Shown: positions 35,795 to 46,246 of the stretch, piece after piece
Layout: each line of letters opens with the position of its first letter
How positions within the stretch are numbered: position 1 is the stretch's first letter
NCBI RefSeq assembly: GCF_964204645.1
Contig: NC_134033.1
Location: 8,034,231-8,094,230 of the forward strand
Length of the DNA: 60,000 bases
Reading direction: 5' to 3'
Origin: Tubulanus polymorphus
Lineage: Eukaryota; Nemertea; Palaeonemertea; Tubulaniformes; Tubulanidae
Position numbers and translations under genes: made by a program
The notes under the pieces: model-generated
Databases searched by the model: none
The model's input: only the letters and a program-made list of their open reading frames with translations
What the model was told of the DNA's origin: nothing

Positions 35795-36984
35795 CAAGTC
35801 CCTGTGAGATTCATCAAGAAAAAAATCGATGGTTATGTCGTGTATGATGCCGATGGGCGATGGTGGTATGAGTCACCCCCGTCCCACCCAGGCTGTGTCG
35901 GTAGTAACGCCTCAAACCCAGCTCACCTTCGGCTTCTTACAACAGTAAATCCTCTTTATTCATTCGTTGGTGATTATGGCTTTTTTCGTCATAAATATCT
36001 TGGTTATCTACATTGAGTTAGAAGTAGGCCTAATTGCTAATAGAAATGATTCCTATTTTTCGAGAAAACTGCTCGTTAAAATATGGTCAATGTTGAGCGG
36101 CGTAGGCCTATACGATAATTGAACGTGGGTTCGAATCCAAGATTTTTCATAACGTTAACGTTCTTGCAAATATCATTCTATTCTATTCCATTCCTAGTAT
36201 TCTCTCATATATAAATAATCTCCTTTTTAAATATCAAAGATATCGCTCTTATGAAATACTCAAGCCCCTGGTTTCAGAATGGGGCAAATCTGGTAATAAG
36301 CCTCTGAGAGAAAAGGACAATGTGTTGTTGTGCCTGTTCTCTCGTTTGTATATTTTAATCCTTTTTATAGTAACATTTTGACAGTTTGTAACATTCTCAA
36401 CAGATTATAATCATAATTAGTTCCCAACCTGATTTTGTTAAAGCCGCAACAAATATCCTGTAAAATCAGTTCATCTATGCAAGCCTGACTGTACACATCT
36501 CTCCGCTAAATAAATCGCTATAGTCTGAAGAAAGTCTTAAAGTTAGTCATTTCATGAGGAAAGGAACGGCTGCTTCAAGGGACAGGACGACGACTCTGCC
36601 TTGCTGCTCATGAATTCCACGTAAACCGGGACAGGGAGTCGTAATTTTGAAACTTAGATAATACATTTGATTTTATCACAGATTTGCAGCCAACATTCCA
36701 GTGCGTCGTTTCGTTGTGTAATTTTTCGAATTTTAGTAGCAACCGGGCATCTGCGCATGCGCAACGTGCGTATACGGAAGTTTTTAAATTCAGTTCAGTA
36801 GAAGAAGAAAATTGCATTTTCAAATCTGTTTGCATCGACGACACCGTTACATTCACATACGTAAGTTATATTTTTTTTTTTAATTATAGAGTAACTAGAA
36901 CATGCAGGTATTAACATTACATGTCATTGTAAGAAGGTTATGGTAAAAATTCACCTATTATTTTTATGGAGCACAGCACGTGCC
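35795..36984. other. Gene-free spacer with an NRF1-type site
   Basis: TGCGCATGCGCA at 36752-36763 is a perfect NRF1-type palindrome, a motif common in animal promoters. It lies about 500 bases upstream of the transposase ATG, but the link is inferred. No gene is supported here. Confidence 0.45.
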
Positions 36985-37256
36985 ATGTAATTCCGTCACA
37001 ATATTTTTTGAAATTTTTAATGTGGTTGCGAGAATATAGTTTTATTATCTTGAAGAAAGCTATGTACAACAAAGATTACTGGACATATAAAACAGGGTCG
37101 GTAAATCTTGCCGATTGCTTAAGGGTCATACGGAAAATCGCACGTGACGGAATTACATTCCAGATTGTGACGGAATTACATTTCCTGAAATTCCGTCACA
37201 TTACTGCATACTATACTTATCTCTAAGTTTTACAATAAGATTCTTGTATATTTCAG

Positions 37257-39428
37257 ATGGGCAAGACGGCTGCCGAACGTCAGAGGGAAAGACGGGCTCG
37301 TCTAAAACAAGATGCCGACGCATATGAAGCATACAAGAAGTGTGATCGTGATCGAAAGCAAGTCTATCGTAGCGGTCTATCTGCAAATGAACTGCAGCAA
37401 CTTCGTAAAAAGAATTTCGCCGCAGTTAAAAAGTTCAGGTCAACTGTGGATCCGGAAACAGCGATTCAGTGCGATTATAAATACGGTAATGCGGCTGCAC
37501 TAAACAAAGCTAAGTCGAGGGTTATCAGAAATCTACCCAAGAGCCCACGTAAACGAAGCACAGTTCTCAAGTCACTGGCGTGTGATTATTTAGATGCGTA
37601 TGTTGTGAAGTCACCAACTCGTAAACTGACAGATGCAACTACTGAGGCTGTCATTTCATTCTATCAAAAAGATGATGTCTCACGTACGATGCCCGTAAAA
37701 GCTGACTGCATCAGTTATAAAGATCCCAAAACCGGCAAAAAGCTTAGAAAACAGAAGATGCATCTGGTGATGACAATATCAGAAGCTTATGAGGCTTTCA
37801 AGAATGACCATCCTGATGCAGTCATCGGAAAATCTAAATTCGCAGAATTGCGACCGAAGTGGGTATGTTTGTGTTCAGAAATGCCCCATAATGTATGCAC
37901 ATGCAGGTACCATGAGAATATTTTCCTCTTGCTCGAAGCTTTGCACCGTAAATACCCGGATGTTGTTCCACTTTACTCCAAGGAAGCATTTACTGCCAAA
38001 TGTGTCTGCGATGTTAATAGGGAAGAATGTATGTCCGATAATTGTGAAAAATGCCGTGATGCAGTTCTCTTTTATGAAAGATTCCGTGATGTTGTCGAAC
38101 CTGAAATGGAATTCAAGTGGTATCAATGGGTTGACGTGGACGGTTACCTTCAGAAAGCGGCCCAGCATGGTTCCACAACAGATGCGTTGGATAGAATTGG
38201 GAGGTTTCTGTGGCATTCGTTCATTAAAGAAAAACAAGCTACCTCGTACAACATTGCAAAAAGTGAGGCTTTGCTTGAAAAAAGTACGCAATGCCTTTTA
38301 CAAATGGATTTTGCAGAGAACTTCACATGTGTTTGGCAAGACGAGATACAAAGCGCCCACTGGAAACAGAAACAAGTCACCGTATACACAATGATGGTAT
38401 ATTATCGTAAACAGAACAAATCCTTCATTATAGTGAGTAATTGCCGTGATCACGAAAAACATGCAGTGACGGCATTTACTTCCAACATGATTGACAAAAT
38501 CAAAGCGGAGTGTCCTGATGTCAAAACTGTGGACATATGGACAGATGGACCATCAAGCCAGTATAAAAACAAGTACGTTTTCTCCATACTGTCAAAACTT
38601 CAAGAGTATCACCAAGTGCAGGTATTGTGGAACTACTTTGCAACTTCCCATGGCAAGGGCCCTAACGATGCTCTCGGCGGAAATGTCAAACGAATGGTAC
38701 AACGTTTGGTGATGAGCAGGCGTGAAATTGTCAACGATGCGGATTCGTTTGCGAAAGCTGTGTGCTCCTGTACCACCGATATTGAAATAGCTGTCGTAAA
38801 TGAGGAAGCCATCAACCAACGGTGAGTGGAACTCAATGTGCTTGACCTGTGGAATGGCTTGCAGACGTTTCGAGGAACAATAACAACTCACTTCGTTCAA
38901 CCAGTTCATAATGCGATCAGATTGAAGTATTATACATCAGCCGTTGAGCATCGCACTATCGCAGCTCGTTACATGAAAGAAGACACTGTGAACAACCCCG
39001 TACAACAAACAAACAACAATGGAACTGGAACTGAAGTAATGGAAGAGGAAGGTCCGACGGCAGTGACTTCCTTACAACCGCCGAAATCAAGAAAGTGCTC
39101 AACAAAAAAACCTGAACGAAAGAAGAGTGGAGATGATAAGTGCACCCGTTGCAGTTTCCTGTATGCTGACCCCAACGATCCGAGGAAGACAGAGGAATGG
39201 ATTAGCTGTCGCAAGTGCCGGGCCTGGGCCCATGAGTCCTGTGGCGAGCATTTACTGGATGTTTATTCTAATGAATGTTTATTGTTTTATTTAACTGTTA
39301 TTACAGTAGATTCCTCTCGAGCAATCAGGTTCCTGTCTGAGGCAGACCGGCCCCATTATAGAATTAAAAGTCAGACAATCAATATGTTGGTCAAGAGTCT
39401 ACTGTACCGTACTTTTCATTACTGTTAG
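37257..39428 (+). pseudogene. Transposase-like protein with C-terminal PHD-like finger, interrupted by TGA
   Basis: The first 522 residues are open (37257-38825). The N-terminus is basic (RQRERRARLKQ). A Cys-rich region follows (CLCSEMPHNVCTC, CVCDVNREEC, CEKC). Then comes a catalytic-looking core with MDFAENF (about 38304), IWTDGPSSQYKN (about 38537) and TSHGKGPNDALGGNVKR (about 38644). I know this motif series from unannotated repetitive animal proteins and think it is a DDE-type transposase, but cannot name the superfamily. After TGA at 38823-38825 the same frame continues for 200 codons, including a PHD-like finger (CTRCSFLY...EEWISCRKC..WAHESC, 39140-39240) that lacks its last cysteine pair. 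The TGA lies in GGTGAGTG, which also looks like a splice donor, but the following frame is clearly coding-like. I favour a nonsense mutation. Confidence 0.7.
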
Positions 39429-40311
39429 TGTTCAATGTTTGAAGAGTTAGAAATTAGAATGTCAATTCTTGAAGTCAGTTACATTACATTTAATGATCGT
39501 TCGGTGGCACCTTGGAGTAAATAAACCTGTGGGTCGCACGATAATATAAAATTGGTCAAAATTGATGACTTGTTAATGTTGAGAGTTATTTTTTAATGCA
39601 CACGTGTGCATCTCCCAGAATTCATTTTTGTCGAGTTGTGTACACGTAGGCTACATTTATTTTATAAGTTACTTAAAAAGCAGTTTTTGAAATAAAATAT
39701 ATAGTAGGCCTATATTTTGAAATTAGTTATGCTGATTGGAGATTCTCGTTTTGAGGTTGCACTAACAATAGTTTGTGAATGGTTCATTTGAAACACGGAC
39801 TGATGCCCCATAATGAGAATATGGTATCTACTATATCGTAAATCTGTCCAATTTCAAGAGAAACCACTGATGTGTCTTTATACCCCGACCTGGATTACCC
39901 AATGTGACGGAATTACGTCAATTGAAATTCCGTCACGTGACGGAATTTCACGATATGAGGATCCTTTTTGGGCACAACGAAGGGAATGTACCAGCCATTT
40001 GGTCAACGACGGTAAATAGATATCAGGTTTGACATGTGATATACCTAGTTAAGATAATTCTGTGCGATAGAATTCAAAATCGGAGCAGGGATATGGATAG
40101 AAGTTTTGTACTTCAAAAAATTATGTCACTGACTGTAATTCCGTCACGCTGACTTTAGGACCCCATGGAAATAGATGAAGTCCTGTTACTGTTTAGTTGG
40201 ATATCTCATAAAGTCGGCACACACTGAAACTGACAAACATTATTAGTTATTACCAAAATAATTTTCTGTACCTCGAAATATAAGTACAATGCACTGCTAA
40301 TCCGGGGTAAA
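39429..40311. other. 3' region of the GTGACGGAAT element
   Basis: No gene. It holds four of the nine 10-mers: 39904, 39927 and 39937 (the latter two back to back, forming a palindrome around CACGTG) and 40138. Confidence 0.55.
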
Positions 40312-40606
40312 ATGTAATTCCGTCACAATGGAATTCATGTGCTTCAACCAGGGAACGTGACTCTGGCCGACTCGCTAATTTTGCTTCTGCCTGGTGACCC
40401 GCCTGGCTTTGCTTCTGCCTTGTCGACCCGCCTGGCTTCTGCCTCTGCCCGGCCTTTGCTTTGCTTCTGTCCGAGAACACAGTCCTCCTCGCTCGCTTCC
40501 TCACTCCCATCGCCTGTCAGTGGAGTGAGCCCTAAACCCCGTGGTGTTGGACCGAGAACTCTCCCAACATTAACTGGTCCCTCGAGCCGGACAGAAGACG
40601 ACGAAG

Positions 40607-42246
40607 ATGACCGAAGAAAGCAGAAAACTGAAGACCACCAGAGGCTGCAGAAAAGCAACGTTAACCCGGATCTGCAACCAAGCAACCACGCTGATCGAAG
40701 TTCGAGGCAGCCGAACCCAGTTGGTGTCGCTGGTCCAGAAGTTAGCAGACGCCTTAGAAAATGTCGCGATAGCCAACGACACGTACGTCGATAGCCTCAA
40801 CGATGAAACTGAGACAGCCACGGCAGAGAAATACGTCACCGAAATCGAAGAGACGCACACACAGATGGTCGCTAGCATTAAGACCTATCTGCAGTCAAGA
40901 GCTGACGACGCCTCATCCGTCATGTCAAAGGCCTCGTCAGCGGCGTCACGAGCAACCACCGTACGTGCGCAGAAGAAGGCCCTTGAAGTAAAACAACTGA
41001 GACGTCGCCTCGAGATAGAACGTCAACAAGATGAACTCACTCGTCAAGCCAAGCTAGCCCAGGCTCAAGACGAAGCCGACGCCGCCGCGCTAGAAGCCAG
41101 CCTCCAAGACGCAGATGTCTTAAACGCTGATCGCCTACATGACTTGGACGACGAAATCCTGCCTATGCCGCAGCCCGATAGAATCCTGCCGATGTCGCAG
41201 CCTGATAGAATCCTGCCGATGTCGCAGACCGATAGAACTCTGCCGCCGATGCAGCCCGTTATGCCGCCGCCTGACTGGTCCATGTCGTATCAACCCGAAT
41301 ATCAGCCGAACCGAAACCAACCAACCAATCAAAGCAGAAGATCGAACCATCTATTCTCGAAGTCCGTACCGAAGATACATTTGCACAAGTTTGACGGTGA
41401 TCCAAGCGATTGGCCGAAATGGTATGGTTTGTTTAAGGCACTGATCGACGACCAACCAGATCTTACAAACACAGAGAAAATCACGCACTTGCAGTCAGCT
41501 GTGACCGGTGTCGCAAAGGCAGACGATTGCCGGTATGATGTACGAAGGTCGACTATATCACCAAGCTCTGAGATCACTCGAAGAAAGATTCGGCCGAGAA
41601 GAAGATGTCGTGAAAGCGTGCCTCAAGAAAGTTTTCACACAGCCCCCGCTGAAGAATTGTGATGCAGGACCACTCGAAAGATTTCAAGCTAGACTTCACT
41701 GTGCCGTGACGACCCTTGAGAATCTCGGCTATCAGGGTGACCTAGCAAGCGTAGAATCTTCGCCGAATCGTAATGAAACTACCGCCAGAACTCAACCGAG
41801 AATGGGGCAAGAAAGTATTTGAGATTGAACCACGCCGCCCAAACCTGTCTGACTTGAGTAGATGGCTGACGCAGCAAGTAAAGATATCATTGAACTGTCC
41901 AGCCACGCGAAATGAAACACGAGAAACTCGAAGCTTCGACCGACCACGGCCGAATACTAGATCGATGTTCACGACCCAGAATCAAGCTAAATGTCCACTC
42001 TGCAACGAAGACCACAAGCTCGCTGTATGTCGAACGTTTAAGCTGAAGTCTGTCAACGAGAGATCAGCGTACATTGCAGGGTCAAAGAGATGTTTCTGCT
42101 GCTTGGGAGAAGGTCATCGTGTGAGATTCTGTCCCGGCGTGTACCCAGCCAAACTGCAAGGGGAAACATCACCCCCCCCCCCTGCTACACGGGAGTCAAC
42201 GAGTGTACCCGAAGAGAGAAGTCGCTGTAGTGTGTCTATCAGATGA
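40607..42246 (+). pseudogene. gag: Pao Gag polyprotein, frameshifted
   Basis: The first frame (40607-41662) has a coiled-coil, charged middle (KQLRRRLEIERQQDEL). It then has three tandem copies of ILPMSQPDR-like 9-mers, and the Gag core start PKIHLHKFDGDPSDWPKW, typical of BEL/Pao Gag (DUF1759 type). A shift near 41510 moves coding to 41508-41822 (YHQALRSLEERFG). Another near 41760 moves it to 41773-42246 (PPELNREWGKKVFE). The last part has CCHC-like knuckles CPLCNEDHKLAVC and CFCCLGEGHRVRFC. It would form the particle shell and bind RNA. It cannot be made as one protein now. Confidence 0.85.
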
Positions 42247-45200
42247 ATCATCCGTCAACAGCCAAGAATACTACGAGACTGAAGCCGAAATCAACACTAC
42301 TAGTCGCCAGAAGCATAACGTGTCAAACGCCATACTGCAAGTCGTTCCAGTCAGACTTTATGGCGACGGAGGTCAGCACCAAGATACCTACGCGTTACTC
42401 GACTCAGGCGCACAAACGTCACTGTGCTGTAGCAGACTTGTTGATCGACTCGGCATCAGCGGCGAGAGAAAATTTCTGAAGTTGAGCAATGTCGAAAATG
42501 ACGGTGAACGGTACAAGACGCTTAAATTCAAGATGAAAATCAAACCACTCGGACCCGAAGCAGTCAACAACGTCATAGAAGTCAACGAGGCGTGGGCTGT
42601 ACCCAGATTGAACGTTTCGATGCCGAAGATAAAGAAAACGATAATCGAAAATTACTTCAGTGACATTTGTATACCAGAAACGTCATCCGGGCAAGTGGAA
42701 GTTCTGCTGGGAGCCAACGTCATCGAAGCCATCATCAAGCACGAAGTCAGAACAGCAGGGCCCGGCCGACCGATTGCCGTAAGAACCGATTTTGGTTGGT
42801 CCGTTACCGGCAATATGGCGAATACCGAACAGACGACTGAAAGAAACGTATTGTGCCTCGGGAAGTCAACCGATAATATCCACGAGACTCTTGATGCATG
42901 GTGGTCAACGAAGTCTTTCGGAACGAAGTACGACAAGCCCGTAGCCGAATCCCGAGAAGATATCAGAGCCGATAAGATCCTGCGAGAGAGAACGAGATGT
43001 CTCGGTGACAGATACGAGACGAGCCTGCTGTGGAAGAACGACGACGTGCAGTTACCGAATAATCGCCCTATGGCCTACCGCCGATTAGAAACGACCGATA
43101 AGTCCTTGATTCGTGACCTGGCGAAAGCAGAAGCATATAAGCAGACATTCGCAGCTTACATCGCCGATGGCTACGCCCGTAAACTGACGCCACTTGAAGC
43201 TGCCTCTAACCAGAAGAAGAGATGGTATTTGCCGCATCACGCCGTCGTAAACCCAAACAAGAAGATCAGAGTAGTATTTGACGCTGTTGCCACTTACCAG
43301 GGAGTGTCACTGAATAACCAACTCGTACCCGGCCCAGATCTGCTCCAAAGCCTACCAGGAATCCTGCTAAGATTCAGAGAAGAGCCGATTGCTATAACGG
43401 CCGATATTGAGCAGATGTATCACCTAGTAAAAGTTCGAGAAGAAGACCGACCAGCCCTCAGTTTTCTGTGGAGAGACTTAGATACCACGAGACCGCCAGA
43501 CGTCTACGAAATGCAAGTCACAATCTTCGGCGCCCGGTGTTCTCCAGCCATGGCGAATTACGTCTTAAGGAAGACAGCAGAAGATAATGAATCAGAAGTA
43601 GACGCAGACACCGCCGCAGCCATTAGAAAACATTTCTACATGGAAGATTTTCTGAAGTCCGAAAAATCGACCGCCCAAGCTATTCAACGCGCAAAAGATG
43701 TAACGATGCTGGTGAAACGTGGTGGATTCAGACTGACGAAATGGACGAGCAACAGCCGTGAAGTCCTGCAAGCATTACCACCATCCGAAGTCAGCTGCCA
43801 GTCGATCGATTTGATGGCCGACCAGCTACCCGCTGAACGTACCCTCGGGGTGATATGGGATCCAGAGTCAGACACGATTGGTTTCAAGGTCCGAGAAGCA
43901 ATGACGGAGGCTACCAAACGGGGAGTGCTAAGCAAATTTTCATCAGTTTTTGACCCGTTTGGCATTGCTGCACCATTCACAGTTAAGGCGAAGATCCTGA
44001 TGCAACGTCTTTGATGTCAGAAACTCGACTGGAACGATGAACTAACTGGTGGGGACCTGGAAAATTGGCAGATGAGGCTCGAAGAAATGATCAAACTTGA
44101 GATGCTGAAAATTCCGAGATGTTACCGAGTACCAGATGTGCCGTCGACCGGGCGACAACTACATGTCTTCTGTGACGCATCCGATAAAGCCTTCGGTGCC
44201 GTGGCTTACCTTCGCACGCAACACGCTGATGGCAACGTCCGAGTCGCATTCGTCATGAGCAGATGTCGCGTCGCCCCGCTGAAGAAACTATCAATAGTTA
44301 GGTTAAGGCTGGCTTATGTCGACAAGCAACGCGACGCCTACCGACGCAACTGGGTTTATCGCCGATTAGCGGCAACTAGCCGCCTACGAGAGGCCGCCAG
44401 TTGCTCCTCAATCGGTTCGACATAAGCCGGCTTGCGACGGCAACGCGACGCCTACCGACTCGTCGCAAGCCGTATCCGGCTAGTTGCCCATGTTCTACTC
44501 CGGCCTACAGTAGGCGGGCAGTTGCTTTCGATAGCAGCCGACATAAGCTCATCTGCGACGCGACGGAACTGAGCGCAGGGGTTCCAGCCAATGAGAGACC
44601 GCATATACATAGTACAAATTATCACCGCTGGTTAGAGTCATTCGTAATTAGTCATAAACTTTCTAATTCAAGTAGTTCAAAACGTAAACCAAACCTTCAG
44701 CACGGCAGAGGACTGGACCGAAGATCTAGAAACGCAATTGGTAGAATTATGGTGTGAGCGGCCATCTTTATAGATGTCGCTAGCACGTTGTATTCAAAAC
44801 AGAATCAGAAAGATCAAAGTCTTAAAGAAATAGCTTTTCTAATAGAAATATATTTCCTAATAATTCAAATTTATTCTCAAAGTGCTTATCACGTGACAAT
44901 TTGAGCCGTTGCAGTTGCTAGTAATCGCAACCGACATAAGCAGGGAAGCAACTGGGAGGATCTCATATCCCGATAGTCGGCCTCAGTTGCTGCGAATCGG
45001 AGCGCTGTCGACATAAGCTGGGCTGCGATCGCGGTTGCTCTCAGTTGCGTCGGTAGGAGTCGGTAGGCGTCGCGTTGCTTGTCGACATAAGCCAGCCATG
45101 CAAGCGGTAGTCCTGGCCGTGAGACTAGCCGACACCATTCGCAAAGAAATCAGCTCGTAGTCGATGAAACGATATTCTGGTCGGACAGCGAAATTGTGCT

Positions 45201-45444
45201 GAAGTATATCGCAAATGAAACGAAACGATTCCACATCTTCATCGCCAATCGGGTAGCTGAAATCCACGACTCCTCGCATCCAAACCAATGGCGACACATC
45301 CCAGGAAGTCTGAACCCAGCTGACATCGTGTCGAGAGGTGCCACCGTCACAGAACTCAAGTCCAGTGTCTGGCTAGAAGGACCTGAATTCCTCAAACTTG
45401 ATGACACAAACTGGCCGAAGCCGAAGCTAGTCGACTCAAAGTAA
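42203..45444 (+). pseudogene. pol: Pao Pol: protease, reverse transcriptase, RNase H; broken
   Basis: It overlaps Gag out of frame by 44 bases. The protease has the catalytic LLDSGAQTSLC (Asp at residue 67). The RT runs through RVVFDAVA, ADIEQMYHLV and FGARCSPAMANYVL. The catalytic box at 43637-43648 reads YMED instead of the usual YVDD of this family, so the first Asp of the pair is Glu. TGA at 44012-44014 replaces a position that is normally Trp. The RNase H region (VFCDASDKAFGAVAYL) is split by a 791-base MITE and resumes near 45098 with a further frameshift (AVVLAVRLADTIRKEI; then NQWRHIPGSLNPADIVSRG). The frame stops at 45442, two bases into the Polinton. Confidence 0.85.
44307..45097. 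mobile_element. MITE with 39-base perfect inverted ends, inside Pao RNase H
   Basis: Left end GGCTGGCTTATGTCGACAAG, identical inverted at the right end for 39 bases; the match resumes after a 10-base offset. Inside, the word CGACATAAGC recurs at least four times on the plus strand, and GCAACGCGACGCCTACCGAC-type blocks repeat near both ends. No coding capacity. No clear target duplication. It split a retrotransposon gene, so it is younger than that copy. Confidence 0.85.
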
Positions 45445-45707
45445 TAGGGAATATCTTGTTTCATACCAAAGGTCGAAAGGTCGAGTTCATAAAAATGAAA
45501 AATATGAAAATAATAACAATTTCTATTTGAATTAGTAGCGAAACTCATATAAAATGAAAAATAATTCTCGCACACTCGAATTTATTTTTCATTTTATATG
45601 AGTTTCACTCCTAATTCAAATAGAAATTATTATTATTTTCATATTTTTCATTTTTTACTCACTAGCCCTTTCAACCTTTGATATGAAACAAGATATTCCC
45701 TATTACT
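45440..45707. repeat. Snap-back inverted repeat at the Polinton left end
   Basis: Arm 1 (45440-45563) starts AGTAATAGGGAATATCTTGT. Arm 2 ends at 45707 with the inverse of the same sequence. The first 26 bases are identical and the full arms, about 125 bases, match at roughly 90 percent. The loop is about 16 bases with CTCGCACACTCG. Polinton terminal repeats commonly start AG, so 45440 is a good candidate for the outer end. The alternative is a 268-base foldback MITE that happens to sit here. Confidence 0.75.
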
Positions 45708-45786
45708 CTTAAAATATTCATATATATGAATAAAATATAAATGAATAACTTCTAAAATCATTTTTAATAAAAATTTTAGTATTAAA

Positions 45787-46014
45787 ATGGAAGCAAATAA
45801 GTACTACTGCCCAACGTGTAATATCAATATAGATAAATCCCAAAAAGCAAGACACAATAAAACTAAAACACATTTAGAGAATAAATTGAAACTAGAATAT
45901 TTACAGTTATATTCAGAACAGTTAACAAAGGCAAAGAAATTTATTGAATTATTGAATAATGATCCAAATAATGAACAATACGTTGAGGAATTTGATATCA
46001 AGGATATGATTTAG
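45787..46014 (+). CDS. Small C2H2 zinc-finger protein
   Basis: 75 residues. A single finger C8-x2-C11-x11-H23-x5-H29 (YYCPTCNINIDKSQKARHNK) resembles U1-type or matrin-type fingers, which bind nucleic acid. The following helix (LQLYSEQLTKAKKFIELLNN) is shared with the tail of the neighbouring HNH gene. First gene of the rightward cluster. Start chosen at the only upstream ATG, after ATTAAAATGG. Confidence 0.65.
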   Translation: MEANKYYCPTCNINIDKSQKARHNKTKTHLENKLKLEYLQLYSEQLTKAKKFIELLNNDPNNEQYVEEFDIKDMI

Positions 46015-46062
46015 ATATTTCATGTCGGTTGTTTCTATTTACATAATTATATATAATTATGA

Positions 46063-46109
46063 TTAGCGCATGCGCATTAAGCAAAACCGCGCATGAATGC
46101 GCGGTTTGC
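46063..46109. promoter_or_regulatory. GC-rich palindrome and hairpin
   Basis: TAGCGCATGCGCATTA contains an NRF1-type palindrome. Directly after it, GCAAAACCGCGCAT and ATGCGCGGTTTGC form a near-perfect 13-base stem around GA. These are striking islands of GC in the AT-rich element, placed between two genes. A promoter or RNA structure is likely but not shown. Confidence 0.5.
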
Positions 46110-46246
46110 CCAGTGGTATTATTTAGATATCAAGGAATCGAAACGACTTATCAAAAGCAGCGAGGAATGAAAAAGGATGACGTTGGTCGAAGAAATGGAA
46201 GAGGATTCTAAAATATTAACCAATTTAGTAAAAATTCGTATAATAA

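Larger units (their letters stand above)
36985..40329 (+). mobile_element. Putative DNA transposon defined by GTGACGGAAT repeats
   Basis: Nine exact copies of GTGACGGAAT (either strand) lie at 36990, 37144, 37167, 37190, 39904, 39927, 39937, 40138 and 40317. They bracket the transposase-like gene and do not occur inside it. The outermost copies sit in an identical 18-mer, ATGTAATTCCGTCACAAT, at 36985-37002 and 40312-40329, in direct orientation. They look like subterminal transposase-binding sites. True ends and target duplication were not located. Confidence 0.65.
40330..45439 (+). mobile_element. BEL/Pao LTR retrotransposon, decayed and truncated
   Basis: Order seen: leader, Gag with two zinc knuckles, aspartic protease, reverse transcriptase, RNase H region. 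No 5' LTR could be recognised before 40607. Integrase and 3' LTR are missing because the Polinton begins at 45440. A MITE sits in RNase H. Codons here are GC-richer than in the Polinton next door. Confidence 0.85.

Noticed and set aside
38823-38825. Selenocysteine at the TGA
   Set aside because: No reason in this protein family and no selenocysteine-insertion hairpin recognised downstream.
40250-40878. Minus-strand frames opposite the Pao leader and Gag
   Set aside because: Shadows of the GC-rich Gag region with no domain of their own.
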